A stretch of 64,000 bases of DNA from Tetrahymena thermophila SB210. Its lineage: Eukaryota > Ciliophora > Oligohymenophorea > Hymenostomatida > Tetrahymenidae. Location: positions 744,001 through 808,000 of the forward strand of contig NW_002476567.1 of NCBI RefSeq assembly GCF_000189635.1. Direction: 5' to 3'. The notes beneath the pieces were generated by a model. It was not told the origin of the DNA and did no database searches. It saw nothing but the letters and a program-made list of their open reading frames with translations. A program made the position numbers and the translations under genes. Shown piece after piece: positions 52,767 through 64,000 of the stretch. Numbering within the stretch: position 1 is the first letter of the stretch; each line of letters starts with the position of its first letter.

Positions 52767-53979
52767 AATTGTTAAAATTATACTTTAATCTTAAAAAAAA
52801 CTTAAACTTTTCTATTATTTTATTTTATGTTTATATTTAGCTGTTAAAAGTTTAATAAAATGAGTTAAAATATTTATTTTATTTTATTGGAAGAATTTGT
52901 TATTATTTGCAAATAGTTAGCAAATATTTTATTTTAAAATAACATAACTACTGTATACTCTCTATATTAAGATCCCCCCCTATAATAAGATCCCCCCCTA
53001 CTATAAGACCCCATATTATTACAATTTTTTAGTTTCAAATTTATTTTCAATATTTTAAACGAAATTCTTACTACAGTATATATCAAATATCTTTTTAAAA
53101 TAGAGATTTTTACTAAAATACTTTAATAATTCAATAAAATCCACCAAATAATACTTTAACCTGAATCATTTTAAACTTAATGGCCAGTTTATAATTAAAT
53201 AGAATTTATTCGATTGATGCTTTAATTTTTATAACTTATTATTTGTGCTTTTATAAAAAATAAATATTCATTATTTTACATGATTTGAAAAATAAAAGAA
53301 TTTATTGATAATAAAAATATCTTTTTGACAAATATTTTATGTGGAATATAATATCTATAAATTTCAACTTATAAAACTATTTATTTTTTAGCAAACATTT
53401 TAAAGAAAATTTAAAATAAAAATTATTGATTCATTACACTTAATTAAATTATAAATCCTACTTCAATGCTTTATTTGCTATAATGCCTGTTTATTTTAAT
53501 GATTTATATATTTTATTTTAAACTTACATATCAATTCTTATAAAAATTTAGAAAATTATATCCTACAATTTAAAAATAAAAAAAAGTACAGAAGATTTAA
53601 TTCATTTATTTGTATTTTTAATATTTACTTGATTTTTTTTCTTCTTGGTAATCGTTAAAAGTATATATCTCTTAATTTTTTTATGAGAAATTCGACTGTA
53701 TTAATTAATATTTTACTGAATAAGTTATTAGTTAATAGTACCAATCATGAAAAAATAGACTATTAATAAATATTTGCTCATTTACTTGCTAAGTAATTAA
53801 AATATAATTTGAGTGATCAATAAGAAAAAAATTATAACAAATCAATCAAATCAATTTTTAATCATAATAACAAACAGCTATATTTAAAATAAATAGAAGC
53901 AGTTGAAAGATAACTAAAGTAAACCGACATATTTATAACTTTTATAGATAAATAGTAGATACTATTTTTATTAATATAT
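52767..53979. other. AT-rich intergenic region with a C-tract repeat
   Basis: About 1.2 kb. It includes the conspicuous C-tract tandem repeat at 52,963-53,012; the rest is featureless AT-rich DNA carrying the presumed promoter of the following gene. Confidence 0.6.
52963..53012. repeat. Tandem 18-bp repeat with C7 tracts
   Basis: Two 18-bp units (TATATTAAGATCCCCCCC at 52,963-52,980 and TATAATAAGATCCCCCCC at 52,981-52,998) are followed by a degenerate 14-bp third unit ending in CCCC (52,999-53,012). C7 runs are exceptional in this AT-rich sequence. The complementary strand has three G runs and could in principle form a G-quadruplex. It lies about 200 bp downstream of the stop of the 1240-residue gene. 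Confidence 0.9.
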
Positions 53980-55313
53980 ATGGGTGCTTGTGGTACAAAA
54001 GCTAAAATGCCTAAGAATGTAAAAAAGAGTAAATATTTTATTGAATTAATTTATTTCTACTAAGTCAGCATATTTTAAATATCAAGCAAATATTTTACAA
54101 ACATTTATAAATAAAGTAAACAATTAACCCACAAATTAATAGTTGAATCAAGTACTTTATCATTTTAATTACTAAATTTTAATAATTAATTGATTCAAGT
54201 AAAGGAATATAAAACATTTTAATCTTATATTAATTATTTTTAGTTTGATGTTAATCAGAATTTTAATTTTAAATTTTTAAAATATTCATTTTAAAAAAAG
54301 ATAATTAAGATAAATACCAAGAAAAGGAAACTAATGACAATAATCCTGCTGATTTAGAAGATTATGTTATTCCATAAGATTTTGAATAAAAGATTGAATT
54401 TCTATGTAGCCAAAAGTTTAACAAACATTTAAGAATGAGATCTGTAGATACAAACTTTTTTTACAAAGTAATAGTTGAGTCAAATATCACAAATAATCCA
54501 GAGCTCGAAAAAGCGATAATTAATGTTAGAGAAAAGATAAGACAAAAGAATGAGCAAATTACAAGAAACGTAGATAACAAAGGTAGTACTTGCATACAGG
54601 TGATTAGTGAATATCACAACAAAATCAAAGATTTTGATTTTAAAGGCTTATTAGCTATGATGCTGTAAGATAAATGCACAGATAATTAAATTCCTCCTTT
54701 GATAGAAAAAGTGTTAACAATATCAATAAAGTGTTTTTAAATAGTATTGTCCATTCTTTTATGCACAGACTAAGAATCTATAGAAAAATGGTGGAATATT
54801 AATAAAGATAACTAAAATATCACAGAAGAGTTTTTTGCAGAAATTTTAGATATTCATAAATAGCTATCTCTTAAAAATGAATAACATCAATAGGTTATTT
54901 CTATGCTCGCTTCTAGAAGAGTTACTAAAGAATTGGTCTTATTTAATGAAGACAAAACTAAAAATATTTCTTCAAATTCCAACAAACCTAACAGTAATTC
55001 AAATGTTGAAGAGCAAAATCTCAAAGATATGGCAAACTCATACTTAAATTAATTATATGGAGGAGTTCAGCCAAACGCAACAAGTCAGCCAGAATTAAAA
55101 AATGAAAATTCCCAAGATATAAAAAGCTACGTTTGTTCTTATCTGAAGAATCTATACTCTTAGAGTTATAAATAGCTCGAAAATATTGAAAATATAGAAA
55201 ATATTTATGATATAGACTTAGAAACTAACCATAAAGCCCTTGATTGTATAAACTACTCTTTAATACCATAAAATGTGCAAAAAAAGCAAATGTATATGCT
55301 AAGAAAGGATTGA
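53980..55313 (+). CDS. Unrecognised 353-residue protein with probable N-terminal dual acylation
   Basis: Seen: exons 53980-54028 and 54301-55313 give 354 codons (353 aa). The N-terminus MGACGTKAKMPKNVKK has Gly2 for N-myristoylation and Cys4 for palmitoylation, followed by a basic patch, which is the standard arrangement of peripheral plasma-membrane or ciliary-membrane proteins. The rest is soluble and mostly helical (FNKHLRMRSVDTNFFYKVIV, later IEKWWNINKDN), with an Asn/Ser-rich segment around residues 225-245 and a C-terminus ending in MYMLRKD. No known domain is recognised. The intron splits the basic N-terminal peptide from the body, as often seen when a lipidation signal sits on its own first exon. 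Membrane anchoring is inferred from the peptide only. Confidence 0.78.
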
Positions 55314-56137
55314 ATTTTTATACTTAAATATTATCAAGATAACTAACTAACTACCTACCTCTAATTAAAAAATATATTTTTAAAAATATTATATTAAATT
55401 AATTAATTAATAAATTTTATTCACTAATAACCTTGAAAGAAATCTACATAATTTTTTCATATGCAATAAAATTAATAAAAATAATTCAGTATTAATTATC
55501 TGAATATAGTTGAAAACCAAGAAAACACATTTTTGATATCTAATATTAATCTATTTTGATTGTAATAATTAAATATTATATATACACTTGCAGGTTAAAA
55601 TATATAACGAAATTTTATGATTTTAAATAAATTGTTTATTTTTAGTTTTAAAATTTTATTTATTTTTTGATATTTTTAAAATAAGTACCATAATTATATT
55701 CTAAACTATCCAAAATGAATTTTATAAAGTACTATTTAAAAAGTATATTTTAAAATCTTTCGAAATATGATAAATTAAATTTTAAATTAATATTGTTAGT
55801 TTCTGAAAATAATTTGAAATTATAAATATAAATTTAATTATTTTTAGAATAGTTTGTAAAAAAAAAGTAATTTAAAAAATATAAAATAGAAAAATGTAAT
55901 AACTGATATAATATGATGATATAAATGTAAAATGTTGAAATTTGATATTTTTTAAACACTTGTTTTTACTAAAATAGAACAAGTCGATTGATAAAAATAT
56001 TTGAATAAAAGATTAGTGAATTTAATACAAATTAAATCTGCTGAAATTTTATGATTTGTTTATAAAAGTTAAATTTATTTATTAATAAATAATTACTTAT
56101 TTAAAAACTCTAATAAAGCTTTAAAACTTTTTAAAAA
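55314..56137. other. AT-rich intergenic region
   Basis: About 820 bp containing the presumed promoter of the phosphomannomutase gene. Nothing else was recognised. Confidence 0.55.
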
Positions 56138-57247
56138 ATGGAAAGATCAAAAGATAAAATTATTCTTTTTGACGTTGATGGCACTTTGACCAAGCCAAGA
56201 AATGTATTTAAATACATAATTGTTTAATAGTTTCACAGTTATAAGGTGCTTCATTAATTATTAATTTAAAATAGATAGTAGAATAAGACATGATAGATAC
56301 TTTAGCTGAGTTAAAAAAAAAGCATTATGTAGCTGTTGTTGGAGGTTCTGATTTACATAAGATTATTGAGCAATTAACTAAACCAGGTAAATATTTTAAG
56401 ATTAAGTTAAATTATTCGATAAAAATAAAATTATTGTTTTTAATATGAAAATTAGTTGTTGATAGTTTCGATTATTGTTTTAGTGAAAATGGTACATACT
56501 CTCTTAAAGAAGGCCAATTCTTTGCTAAAAGAGTAAATATTAATTAAAATAAACATACACTTAATATAATGAGCAAATATTCTAAGTGATTAAAATTATT
56601 TCAAATAAAATTAAAGAGTATTGGTGATGAAATCGGTGAAGACAAATTGAAAAAGTTCATAAATACAACTTTAAGACTTCTTTCCGAAATAGATATTCCT
56701 GTTAAGAGAGGAACTTTTATTGAGTACAGAAATGGTATGATTAACATTTCTCCTATTGGTAGAAATTGCTCCCAATAAGAAAGAGACGAATTTGAAAAGT
56801 TTGATTTGGTAATTTTGAATATAAAATAATTTATAATATTTTGATTACATTATCTATCTATCTACCTTATTTATTAATTTATTTATGTTTAATAAAAATC
56901 AAAAGCAACATAATATCAGAAAGAATTTGATATCAAAACTTGAATCTGAATTCCCTGATTTAAATCTTAAATACTCTATTGGTGGGTAGATTAGCTTTGA
57001 TGTTTTCCCTATTGGTTGGGATAAGACTTATTGTTTGCGTTTCCTTGAAGAATTTAAGGAAATCCATTTTTATGGAGACAAGACATTCCCAGTACAAATT
57101 AAGATTTTTTAAAAATTTAAATTAATATTTAAATATATAAAGGGTGGAAACGATTATGAAATCTATACAAGCGAACGTACAGTAGGTCACTCCGTTAAAA
57201 ACTTCTAGGAAACAATAGCTTCTATTAAAGAAAATTTTTTAAATTGA
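56138..57247 (+). CDS. PMM: Phosphomannomutase (HAD superfamily, eukaryotic PMM type)
   Basis: Seen: exons 56138-56203, 56275-56386, 56456-56532, 56617-56808, 56906-57091 and 57143-57247 give 246 codons (245 aa), the usual PMM length. The nucleophile motif is FDVDGTLT (Asp12, acid/base Asp14). Further family blocks are [79 protein letters not shown] and TVGHSV. Family role: interconversion of mannose-6-phosphate and mannose-1-phosphate in the cytosol, feeding GDP-mannose for N-glycosylation and GPI anchors. That supply would serve abundant surface glycoproteins, though no direct link to the cysteine-rich array is shown. All exon joins keep the family alignment intact, so the model is firm. 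No missing catalytic residue was seen. Confidence 0.96.
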
Positions 57248-58079
57248 GATAGGTGTGAAAAAAATTAACAAAAGAACAAAATTAATTAATATTTTTGTAA
57301 GTATTTAAACAAGTATTCTTTATTTATATATGATGTTTGTTAAATTTCTAAACATTATTTACTGTAATTTATATTGACTGATTTTAAATATTTTTTAGTT
57401 GTTATTTTTTCATTTGATTGAATTATTTTTTTAATTTGAAAGGAAACATGAGATAAATATTTTGTAAACGAAAGGTTTTAAATTAAATATCTCTAGAAAA
57501 ATCTAATTAATTAATTATTTTTCTTTATTTAAATCTATCTAGTTAATTTCAATCAAAAAAAATAAATTAAAAAACTAATACAAAAATTTATTAAATTTCA
57601 ATTAAAATACAAATTAATTCTACTAAATTACTTTTATTATTTGCTCAAATTCTTAAGTAAAAAATTAATTTGTTTTATGATTAAAATTATGAGATAAAGA
57701 AATAAATTATATCCTTTCGTTTATTATTTTGGGTTTTTAAATAAAAAATTGTGTGCCTAAGGAAAATAAATGTAATAACTTCTACATATATAAAGGAAAA
57801 ATAGTAAAGTATCATCAAAAATGTTTACAAGAAAGAAGTATATATTTTTAGTTTAATAATGAATGACTGATATAACTAATTATAAGCAATATCAAGTTAC
57901 TTAAATCAAGCTTTAAGCACCCTATTTCATGAGAGTGTTTAACTTAAATTAGTATTTTAACAATAAGGGAAGATTATTAATCAATTTTATTAAGAATTAT
58001 CTTGATCCTCATCCCTAATTTTATCTTTTATACTAAGTAGTAATTAAAAAAAATATTTATTGATAAATATTTATAATCA
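57248..58079. other. Intergenic region between convergent genes
   Basis: About 830 bp of 3' flank for phosphomannomutase (plus strand) and the pyrophosphatase-like gene (minus strand). One small plus-strand frame (57,863-58,063) is listed separately with low confidence. Confidence 0.5.
57863..58063 (+). CDS. Possible small protein, 66 aa (low confidence)
   Basis: Seen: ATG to TGA, 67 codons, with mixed residues (for example QAPYFMRVFNLNQYFNNKGR and NYLDPHPQFYLLYQ). An in-frame TGA directly precedes the ATG, so it cannot be longer at the 5' end without splicing. It ends 17 bp from the convergent pyrophosphatase-like gene. TGA-free frames of this length are expected by chance in AT-rich ciliate DNA. 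Only its varied composition argues for coding. Confidence 0.22.
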
Positions 58080-61000
58080 TCACTCTGCTCCTTCACCATC
58101 GAAGGCCTTTGATATAATGTCTGGTATATTTTTAATTGAACTTAGATAACCATCTGTAGTTGAATCAGCTAACTTATTTAATTCACCAGAATCAACCCAC
58201 TTTCTGAAATAGCCGTATTAGGCCCACTTGATAGCTCCTTACAATACAAAAACTGTATTGAAAACTAAGTATGTAACAAGGGCTGTTCCTGGAATTCCTT
58301 CACAGGCAGTGACTGTAATATCAGCTTAAATAGGAGCTTCATCTACATCAGTAACTTTACCATAATCTAAATAAAATTAAAATTAATTAAAATTGAACTA
58401 AAATATCAATAAAAAAGTACCTCTACTATATTCTCTAGCATTCTTTACACTGTATCCAACGATAAGAGACATAAAGCAAAGATAAACTCCTACTAGATTA
58501 AGACCAATAACGAAAGCAACTAGTGTTTTGTTTCCAAAGAAAATACCAATAAGAACGATACTAAAAATGCTCTAATTTTAATAATAAATTTAATTTAGCT
58601 TAAAAAAGCAAAAAATTATAAATTTTACAGTGAAAATGTTAATGGCAACTTTCATGATAACTGAGTTATATTAATCTTTAACTAATACATCAACTTCTTT
58701 AAAATTGCTCTTTTTAGATCCTACATCAGAAGACTTCTTGAGTTAGTATGTTTCTTTCTATTATAGAAAATAAAATACAATTCAGAATAATTTAATTAAA
58801 CAATATTAAATAGTTTACTAAATTTTCAGCAACTTGCTTAATGCCAGATAGTCCTATACCTTTAATGAAGTAAGCAAGGGAACCACCATATAAAAATCCA
58901 AAGATTCCATAAGCATCCCAAACATAAATATCAAAATCGCCAGTAATAAATACACATGCACCGATGCATAAAACACTAGTCAAAATAACTGCTACAATTG
59001 TGACTATCTGAGTATATATACTGAAATTTCTTGAAGCCCAGCTATAACCGAAAAGTTTTTGTCTCATTGATTTAAGGTAACCTGTTTTAGATATTTATTT
59101 AAAAATGTTTTAGATATTTATATTCTAAAGATATGTAATATATTATTTTACCTACTCCAGAGATTTCAAATGCCTCTGCAGTGAAACCAGAGAAAATATT
59201 TACACTCATTAAAGAGAAAGGTGCACAAATTAATCCACAAATAGCACATGCAACACCAAACATACCACATAGAAGATAACCTAGCATGATAGTGAAACTG
59301 AAAAGAATAAAAATACCAAATTAGCTGATATTAGCATATTCAGTTGCAGTCAAAAGTGTCATTGAAAATCCACCCTTAGGATCTAGTTTTAAATAAATAT
59401 AAATTAAATAAATAATCAAAATAACATTTTTTTTACGATCTTTTCTGATTTAAGCAATTTTCTTAACAGGAGAGAAGTAGTGAGAAGTGAAGACTTCAGA
59501 ATATACAATCAAAAATGTTTAAGATGCCAATCCAGTCATTAATGCCCAAATTGCGTCAGAGCAATCAATATTTTCTTAGCTGACAAGATTTAGCTTTTTT
59601 GAGCCTATGGTAAATCCATCTGGGACTATCCATATAGGGAAGCATATTAAGAAAATGAAAGAGAAAATATTGCAGATTAAGACTTGTAATCTAACTTATT
59701 TGGCAGTTTCTTTAGGAATGCTATATTCATCTAAAATTTTAAGAATTAATTTAATATAAATAAATGCAGATGAAATAAATATTATTACAAGCTTAATTAT
59801 CTTCTTCTTCAATAGTAGGACTTGTGTTAGTTACATAAGTGGTAGCAATAGCAACTAAAAGGTTTATACCAACCAAGTAAAGAGGTAAATAAAAGGTACC
59901 ACGGTAATCTTTATCAACTTAAGGAGATTAGCAAATAACTATTAGATAAATACAAAGGAAAGCAGTAAAAACAGTCTAGAAATCTAGTACACTGATAATA
60001 TTATTATTGTAAATATTACTAATAATACTAGCTGTGTTTAAATTGACTTCGATAACAGTTTAATCATAATTTTGGTAATTTGACTTTTAAATCATATCAC
60101 GTCCTACTAAAATACCCTTGCAGCTCATACCACCAGCCTCTCTATAAAAAAGACTAGCAAAAGCGGCTATTGTTATTTTAAAAAAATTACTAAAACTCAA
60201 TTTAATGCTTTACAAAAAATAAATTTTTAAAATAATATTTTAAGAGTTGAAAATATGAAAAGCATCATTTTACATTCTATTTATTGAATTATTAAATTTA
60301 ATTAAGTTAAATGATGAAAGTAATATGTTTGTAAAATAATTTTTTACTTCCCAAAGCATAACCTAAAATAGATTGGAAAATATTAGTGTAATCCTGAACA
60401 GTAGTATCTTCATCATCCAAAACAGAAACTGATTAATAAATTAAAAAATTAAGTAAAAAATATATTAGTAACATTTATTTTACTGAAACTTGGAATTAAT
60501 ATGCTAAGTGTTAAGATAGAAACTGCAGTAGTAGCTATTGAAATAGCTGAAGCGTTAAAGTAAGTGAATCCGATAATACTCTATTCTTTTGATAATATAG
60601 CTGTTCTTATGACAGAAGCAAGAGATATCTTCAAAGTAATTAAAGTATTTATAGCAACGCAAGTGCACCCTAAAGCAAAAGCAATCATTAGCATAAAAGT
60701 ACGATCATCCTGAGACAACCAAATCTAAAATTAAAATAAAAAAATTTCTTAGAATAAGTAGAAATAGATAAATAGAAAAAGTTTATATCTAAAATCTAAT
60801 TCGATATTAAATAAGTATATCTTTGCTTTTTTTATTGGCTAGCCACGATATAAAATTAGTTGTGTATATAGTAAAATCTGTTACTATAAAATTTTAGCCA
60901 GACCTTTTATTTCAGCGACATTACAAAATATTTTGCTTTGATTTTACTTAATAGTAAGTAATTAATTAATTTAGAAAGTCGTTTTAATATATAGCGTATT

Positions 61001-61709
61001 TTCGTTTTTATATCTCTAGTCCAATAAGGTCAGTATAGAAATTGTTACTGTCATAAAAAAATAAATAGTTTTTTTTTTTTAAGACTCATCTAACTAAGAG
61101 TAAATTATATGTTCTACTTAAAACGTTTTTGAACAAAGAACTGTTTAATACGATGAAGTATATTTTTGCCTTTCTGAAAATTTAAGATCGAATTATTTTA
61201 GATGATATACATGCACATCATATTTGCTTCAAAAATTTTATAAATTGTTACAAGGAAGCCTATTGAGAAAATCAATGCAAAGAAGGACATAAAAAAGGTT
61301 TGGCTCTTGTAGAATTCCATTGCGCATCTTTGTACTTACACTGTTATTCCGAGATAATACTTTTTCAAGCTTGCAATTGAAGACGGATCTTATTGATTTC
61401 CTAATAACTATTCATTTACAATTTCATTTCCAAGTTATTTTTCTAAATCTTTCTCTATATCATGTCCTAATTTCTTTAACAAATGATAAAATATATTAAA
61501 TTATGAACTTGCTTCATTGAAAGATTGAAATACAATTATGACCAGTTTAAATTTTTTATTGTAGTTAAAACTAGCAATTAATAACAATAACAAATAAATA
61601 TTTAGAAATAATATACATTTTGAAAGTAAACTAGGGCCGTAAAACCTAAACCAATTAGAGAAAATATAATAATTTAGGTATAAGCTCCTACATCAGTAAG
61701 TACAGCCAT
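58080..61709 (-). CDS. Divergent membrane pyrophosphatase (H+-PPase)-like protein, catalytic motifs lost
   Basis: Seen: eleven exons (61709-61617, 61473-61252, 60724-60484, 60428-60348, 60166-59789, 59730-59437, 59382-59152, 59081-58819, 58757-58629, 58571-58421, 58366-58080) give 790 codons (789 aa), close to the roughly 770 of plant vacuolar H+-PPases. About 14 hydrophobic helices are present. Landmarks in family order: ALGTAFASLFYREAGGMSCK at the GLGASSIALFARVGGGIYTK position, SEVFTSHYFSPVKKIAQ for TEYYTSNAYSPVQDVAD, and VKNAREY for DNAKKYIE. The Asp-rich substrate motifs are absent: VNLNTASIISNIYNNN replaces DNVGDNVGD, and IFSGFTAEAFEISG replaces the GPISDNAGG region. Lys229 and Asp236 persist. 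I infer a membrane protein of PPase fold that cannot hydrolyse pyrophosphate. Homology rests on motif order and helix pattern, so an unrelated transporter is not excluded. Exon 2 donor choice is the least certain join. Confidence 0.72.
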
Positions 61710-63220
61710 CTCTTAAAGAGGGAATAATTTATATTGGAAAGAAGGAGTTTATAATTATTTACAAAGAGATAAATATTGTTTGTATCAGAATAATTCTTTT
61801 TGCCTCTCTTTCTTTACTATTTAGATTGTTGTTTTTAATTTAATTGTTTTTGTTTCAAATACCTTGTGAATGTATTAAACAAATTTTTATCAAATTTCAT
61901 TCTATCTAAATGGAACTATATAAATTCTATTTATTTTCATTGATTGATTGAATGAAAAAATACAAAATACATCTATTTTATTTCATAAATGAATTTAATT
62001 TACAGTCTTTATTATTTATTATACCTCATTTATTTTACATATCGATTTATCATAACAATTTTCATTCATTTTACTAAGAGAAGTATTATTTATTATTATT
62101 ATGTTTGTGTTGTAAATATGATTTGATTTCACAAAATTTTTTCTTTAAGTTTATTAATTTCCCTTTTTAGAAACGGACAACTGAGAAATTAAAAATTGCA
62201 TCTCAGTTTTAATTGATTTTGATTTTTGATTATGATAAATCTTTTGAAAAGAAAGTTCATTAACTAAATCTAATCTTAATAAAATGTAAAAACGTATAAT
62301 TTCACAGAAGCTTTTTCCTTCATTTTTAAAGATGAAAACAAATTTAAATCTAAATTAAACATTTATTCTTATTTTTATATAAAAATTATTTCATTTTTAT
62401 TAAAGTTATTTTAAAATAATTATTTAACATAAATTTCATTAAAATATGTGAAATATTTCAATCAACTTATTTTATTTGTTTCTGATTTCATCAATACATT
62501 TAATTCAAAATGTTTTGATTTGAGGAGCAAAACCTACTTATTAAAAAATTAGTGAAAAAAACTTTACTTTAAATTTTCAAACAACTTTAAAAAATTAAAT
62601 TATTATTGTTAAATTATTTTTAAAAATGATTCATAATTATCATTAATATTTCTGCTAAATATCAATTATATATGTATTATTTACATACTTCTAAAATTTT
62701 TTGTACTTAATTAAATAAAAAGTTATACAGTTCAAAATAATAATTATAATAAGTTTACTTTTCTTTATTTAGCAATTTATTTATTTTTAAGTATAAAATC
62801 TGAATGAAGAAAATTTTAATTTTTTGCTTTTCTTCTTTTAAAATTTATTCTTTTGAATAAAATACATTTTAAATTACCAAATAAAATTTATTTTTTGATA
62901 AAATATGAAATAGGTCTTCAAATTTTAATTAATTACTTATAATTTCAATTAAAAACAAAAAATGAATAAATTTTAGATTATTCTAGGTATTTATTAATGA
63001 ATAAATAAAATTATTTTTTTAATTTTTAAAAATAAATTATTAAAACATTTTTGATAAATTAATTCATTTTTATATGCATTGAATAAGAAAAATAAATACT
63101 CACACACATATTTGATATATCTAAGCAAATGTACAAAAAAACTTCATTATTATTAAGTTAATATATTTTTATTGAAAATAGAGTAAATTCATTCATTTAT
63201 TTAGTTAACATATTTTTCCC
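61710..63220. other. AT-rich intergenic region
   Basis: About 1.5 kb between the start of the pyrophosphatase-like gene and the stop of the SOD-like gene, both on the minus strand. Very AT-rich; no frame, RNA or repeat was recognised. Confidence 0.55.
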
Positions 63221-64000
63221 TCAAAATCTAGCAGGCAAGTTTTTAAGTTCATAAGCAAGTCCAATAATACCAGCAGCTATTCTGGGACCAGAGTGACCAT
63301 TTGTATGGGAGTCTGGGTGGTTGCCTCTACCTAAATCATCTTCATTCTTATTAACTAATACGCTTCTACCAACAACAGAATATTCTCCAAATAAAGTAAC
63401 TTTATTATTTTCAGAAGTATAATAACCATAACCAAGATCATCTGCTTTAATATTGCCTATTTAAATAATTATTTTAAAATTTTAGAACAAATTTAAAGAA
63501 ATATTTTATTTTCTTAATAAATTATTCTTTATAAGTTTATTATATTTATGTAAAACTATTTGTAGCTAAAATTTACTTTAAAATTTATTGTATTTTGCTT
63601 TTTTTGTGTAAATATTTATCCTGAAAGGCATTTAACTAAACTATGAATTATAAAATATTTTATATCTTTTGGTATAAAAATTATTTGTACCTAAATCACC
63701 CATATGAGATTCATCTTCTCTAGGACTTCCGTGCTTTTTATTAAATGGATTATAGTGAGGACCAACAGATTCTGTTCCATTAGTCAAGTCACCAAACTCA
63801 TGAATGTGAAAACCAAATAGTCCATTAGGATTTAAATTTTTAAGACGAGCTGTAATTTAAGTTTTTGAATGTAAATCTTTCTAGTAGAAAGTAACAGCAC
63901 CAGTAACATCATATCCTGGAGCAGGGTATAATATTGCAATAGCTATTCTTTCTCCTGCATTTTTTTCAGCTTTGTATGTCTTTTAATTAGAATATGAAAA
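63221..64000 (-). CDS. Cu/Zn superoxide dismutase-like protein, 5' end outside window
   Basis: Seen: exons 64000-63691 (continuing past the edge) and 63456-63221. Family blocks: GFHIHEFGD (human His46 and His48), GPHYNP (His63), KKHGSP (His71), SHMGD (His80 and Asp83), DDLGRG and [10 protein letters not shown] (Arg143). Zinc ligands are all present. The fourth copper ligand, human His120 in VVHEKADDLG, is Asn ([10 protein letters not shown]), and both disulfide cysteines are gone (Cys57 region reads LTNGTES, Cys146 reads Ala in RIAAG). Family role: superoxide dismutation, normally needing all four copper ligands, so enzyme activity is doubtful. The reading frame is continuous to the window edge, with further N-terminal sequence or a signal peptide missing. 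The C-terminus extends a few residues beyond the human end ([10 protein letters not shown]). Confidence 0.9.

Noticed and set aside
52963-53012. C-tracts as telomeric repeats
   Set aside because: The unit is an 18-bp AT/C mixture, not the C4A2 repeat, and is internal to the window.
1-64000. Apparent absence of long genes, suggesting bacterial non-coding DNA or pseudogenes full of stops
   Set aside because: Reading TAA and TAG as glutamine restores full-length phosphomannomutase, Rab, kinase, amidase and Snu23, so the ciliate code explains the stops.

Overview
The window looks like macronuclear DNA of a Tetrahymena-like ciliate. It is extremely AT-rich, and every recognisable protein reads through TAA and TAG as glutamine, with TGA as the only stop. 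Genes are split by AT-rich GT...AG introns, mostly about 40-120 bp with a few of several hundred. No tRNA, rRNA, telomeric repeat, chromosome-breakage motif or CRISPR array was seen. The genus is an inference from code, composition and gene content. I joined exons by hand, and each full-length model sums to a whole number of codons, except the 3' end of the Rab gene.

Left third (1-24.5 kb, minus strand): three tandem paralogues of a giant cysteine-rich surface protein of 2358, 1972 and 2214 residues. Each has a signal peptide, two N-terminal globular regions, a long run of furin/growth-factor-receptor-like CxxC repeats, a juxtamembrane domain and a conserved multi-pass membrane C-terminus. 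All three share a 5-exon architecture.

Middle (24.5-43 kb): a long gene-poor stretch, an unrecognised 397-residue protein, an FAAH-type amidase, an unrecognised multi-pass membrane protein, a divergent Rab GTPase, the spliceosomal zinc-finger protein Snu23/ZMAT2 and an organic-cation-type MFS transporter.

Right third (44-64 kb): a protein kinase with a long Q/N/S-rich tail, a 1240-residue single-exon low-complexity protein, a probably N-acylated protein, phosphomannomutase, a divergent membrane pyrophosphatase homologue that seems to have lost its catalytic aspartates, and the 3' part of a Cu/Zn superoxide dismutase-like gene lacking one copper ligand and both disulfide cysteines.

The genes do not form one pathway. 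Apart from the tandem array this is ordinary eukaryotic gene order with AT-rich spacers. The most interesting items are the pyrophosphatase-like probable pseudoenzyme, the altered SOD-like protein and the tandem surface-protein family.
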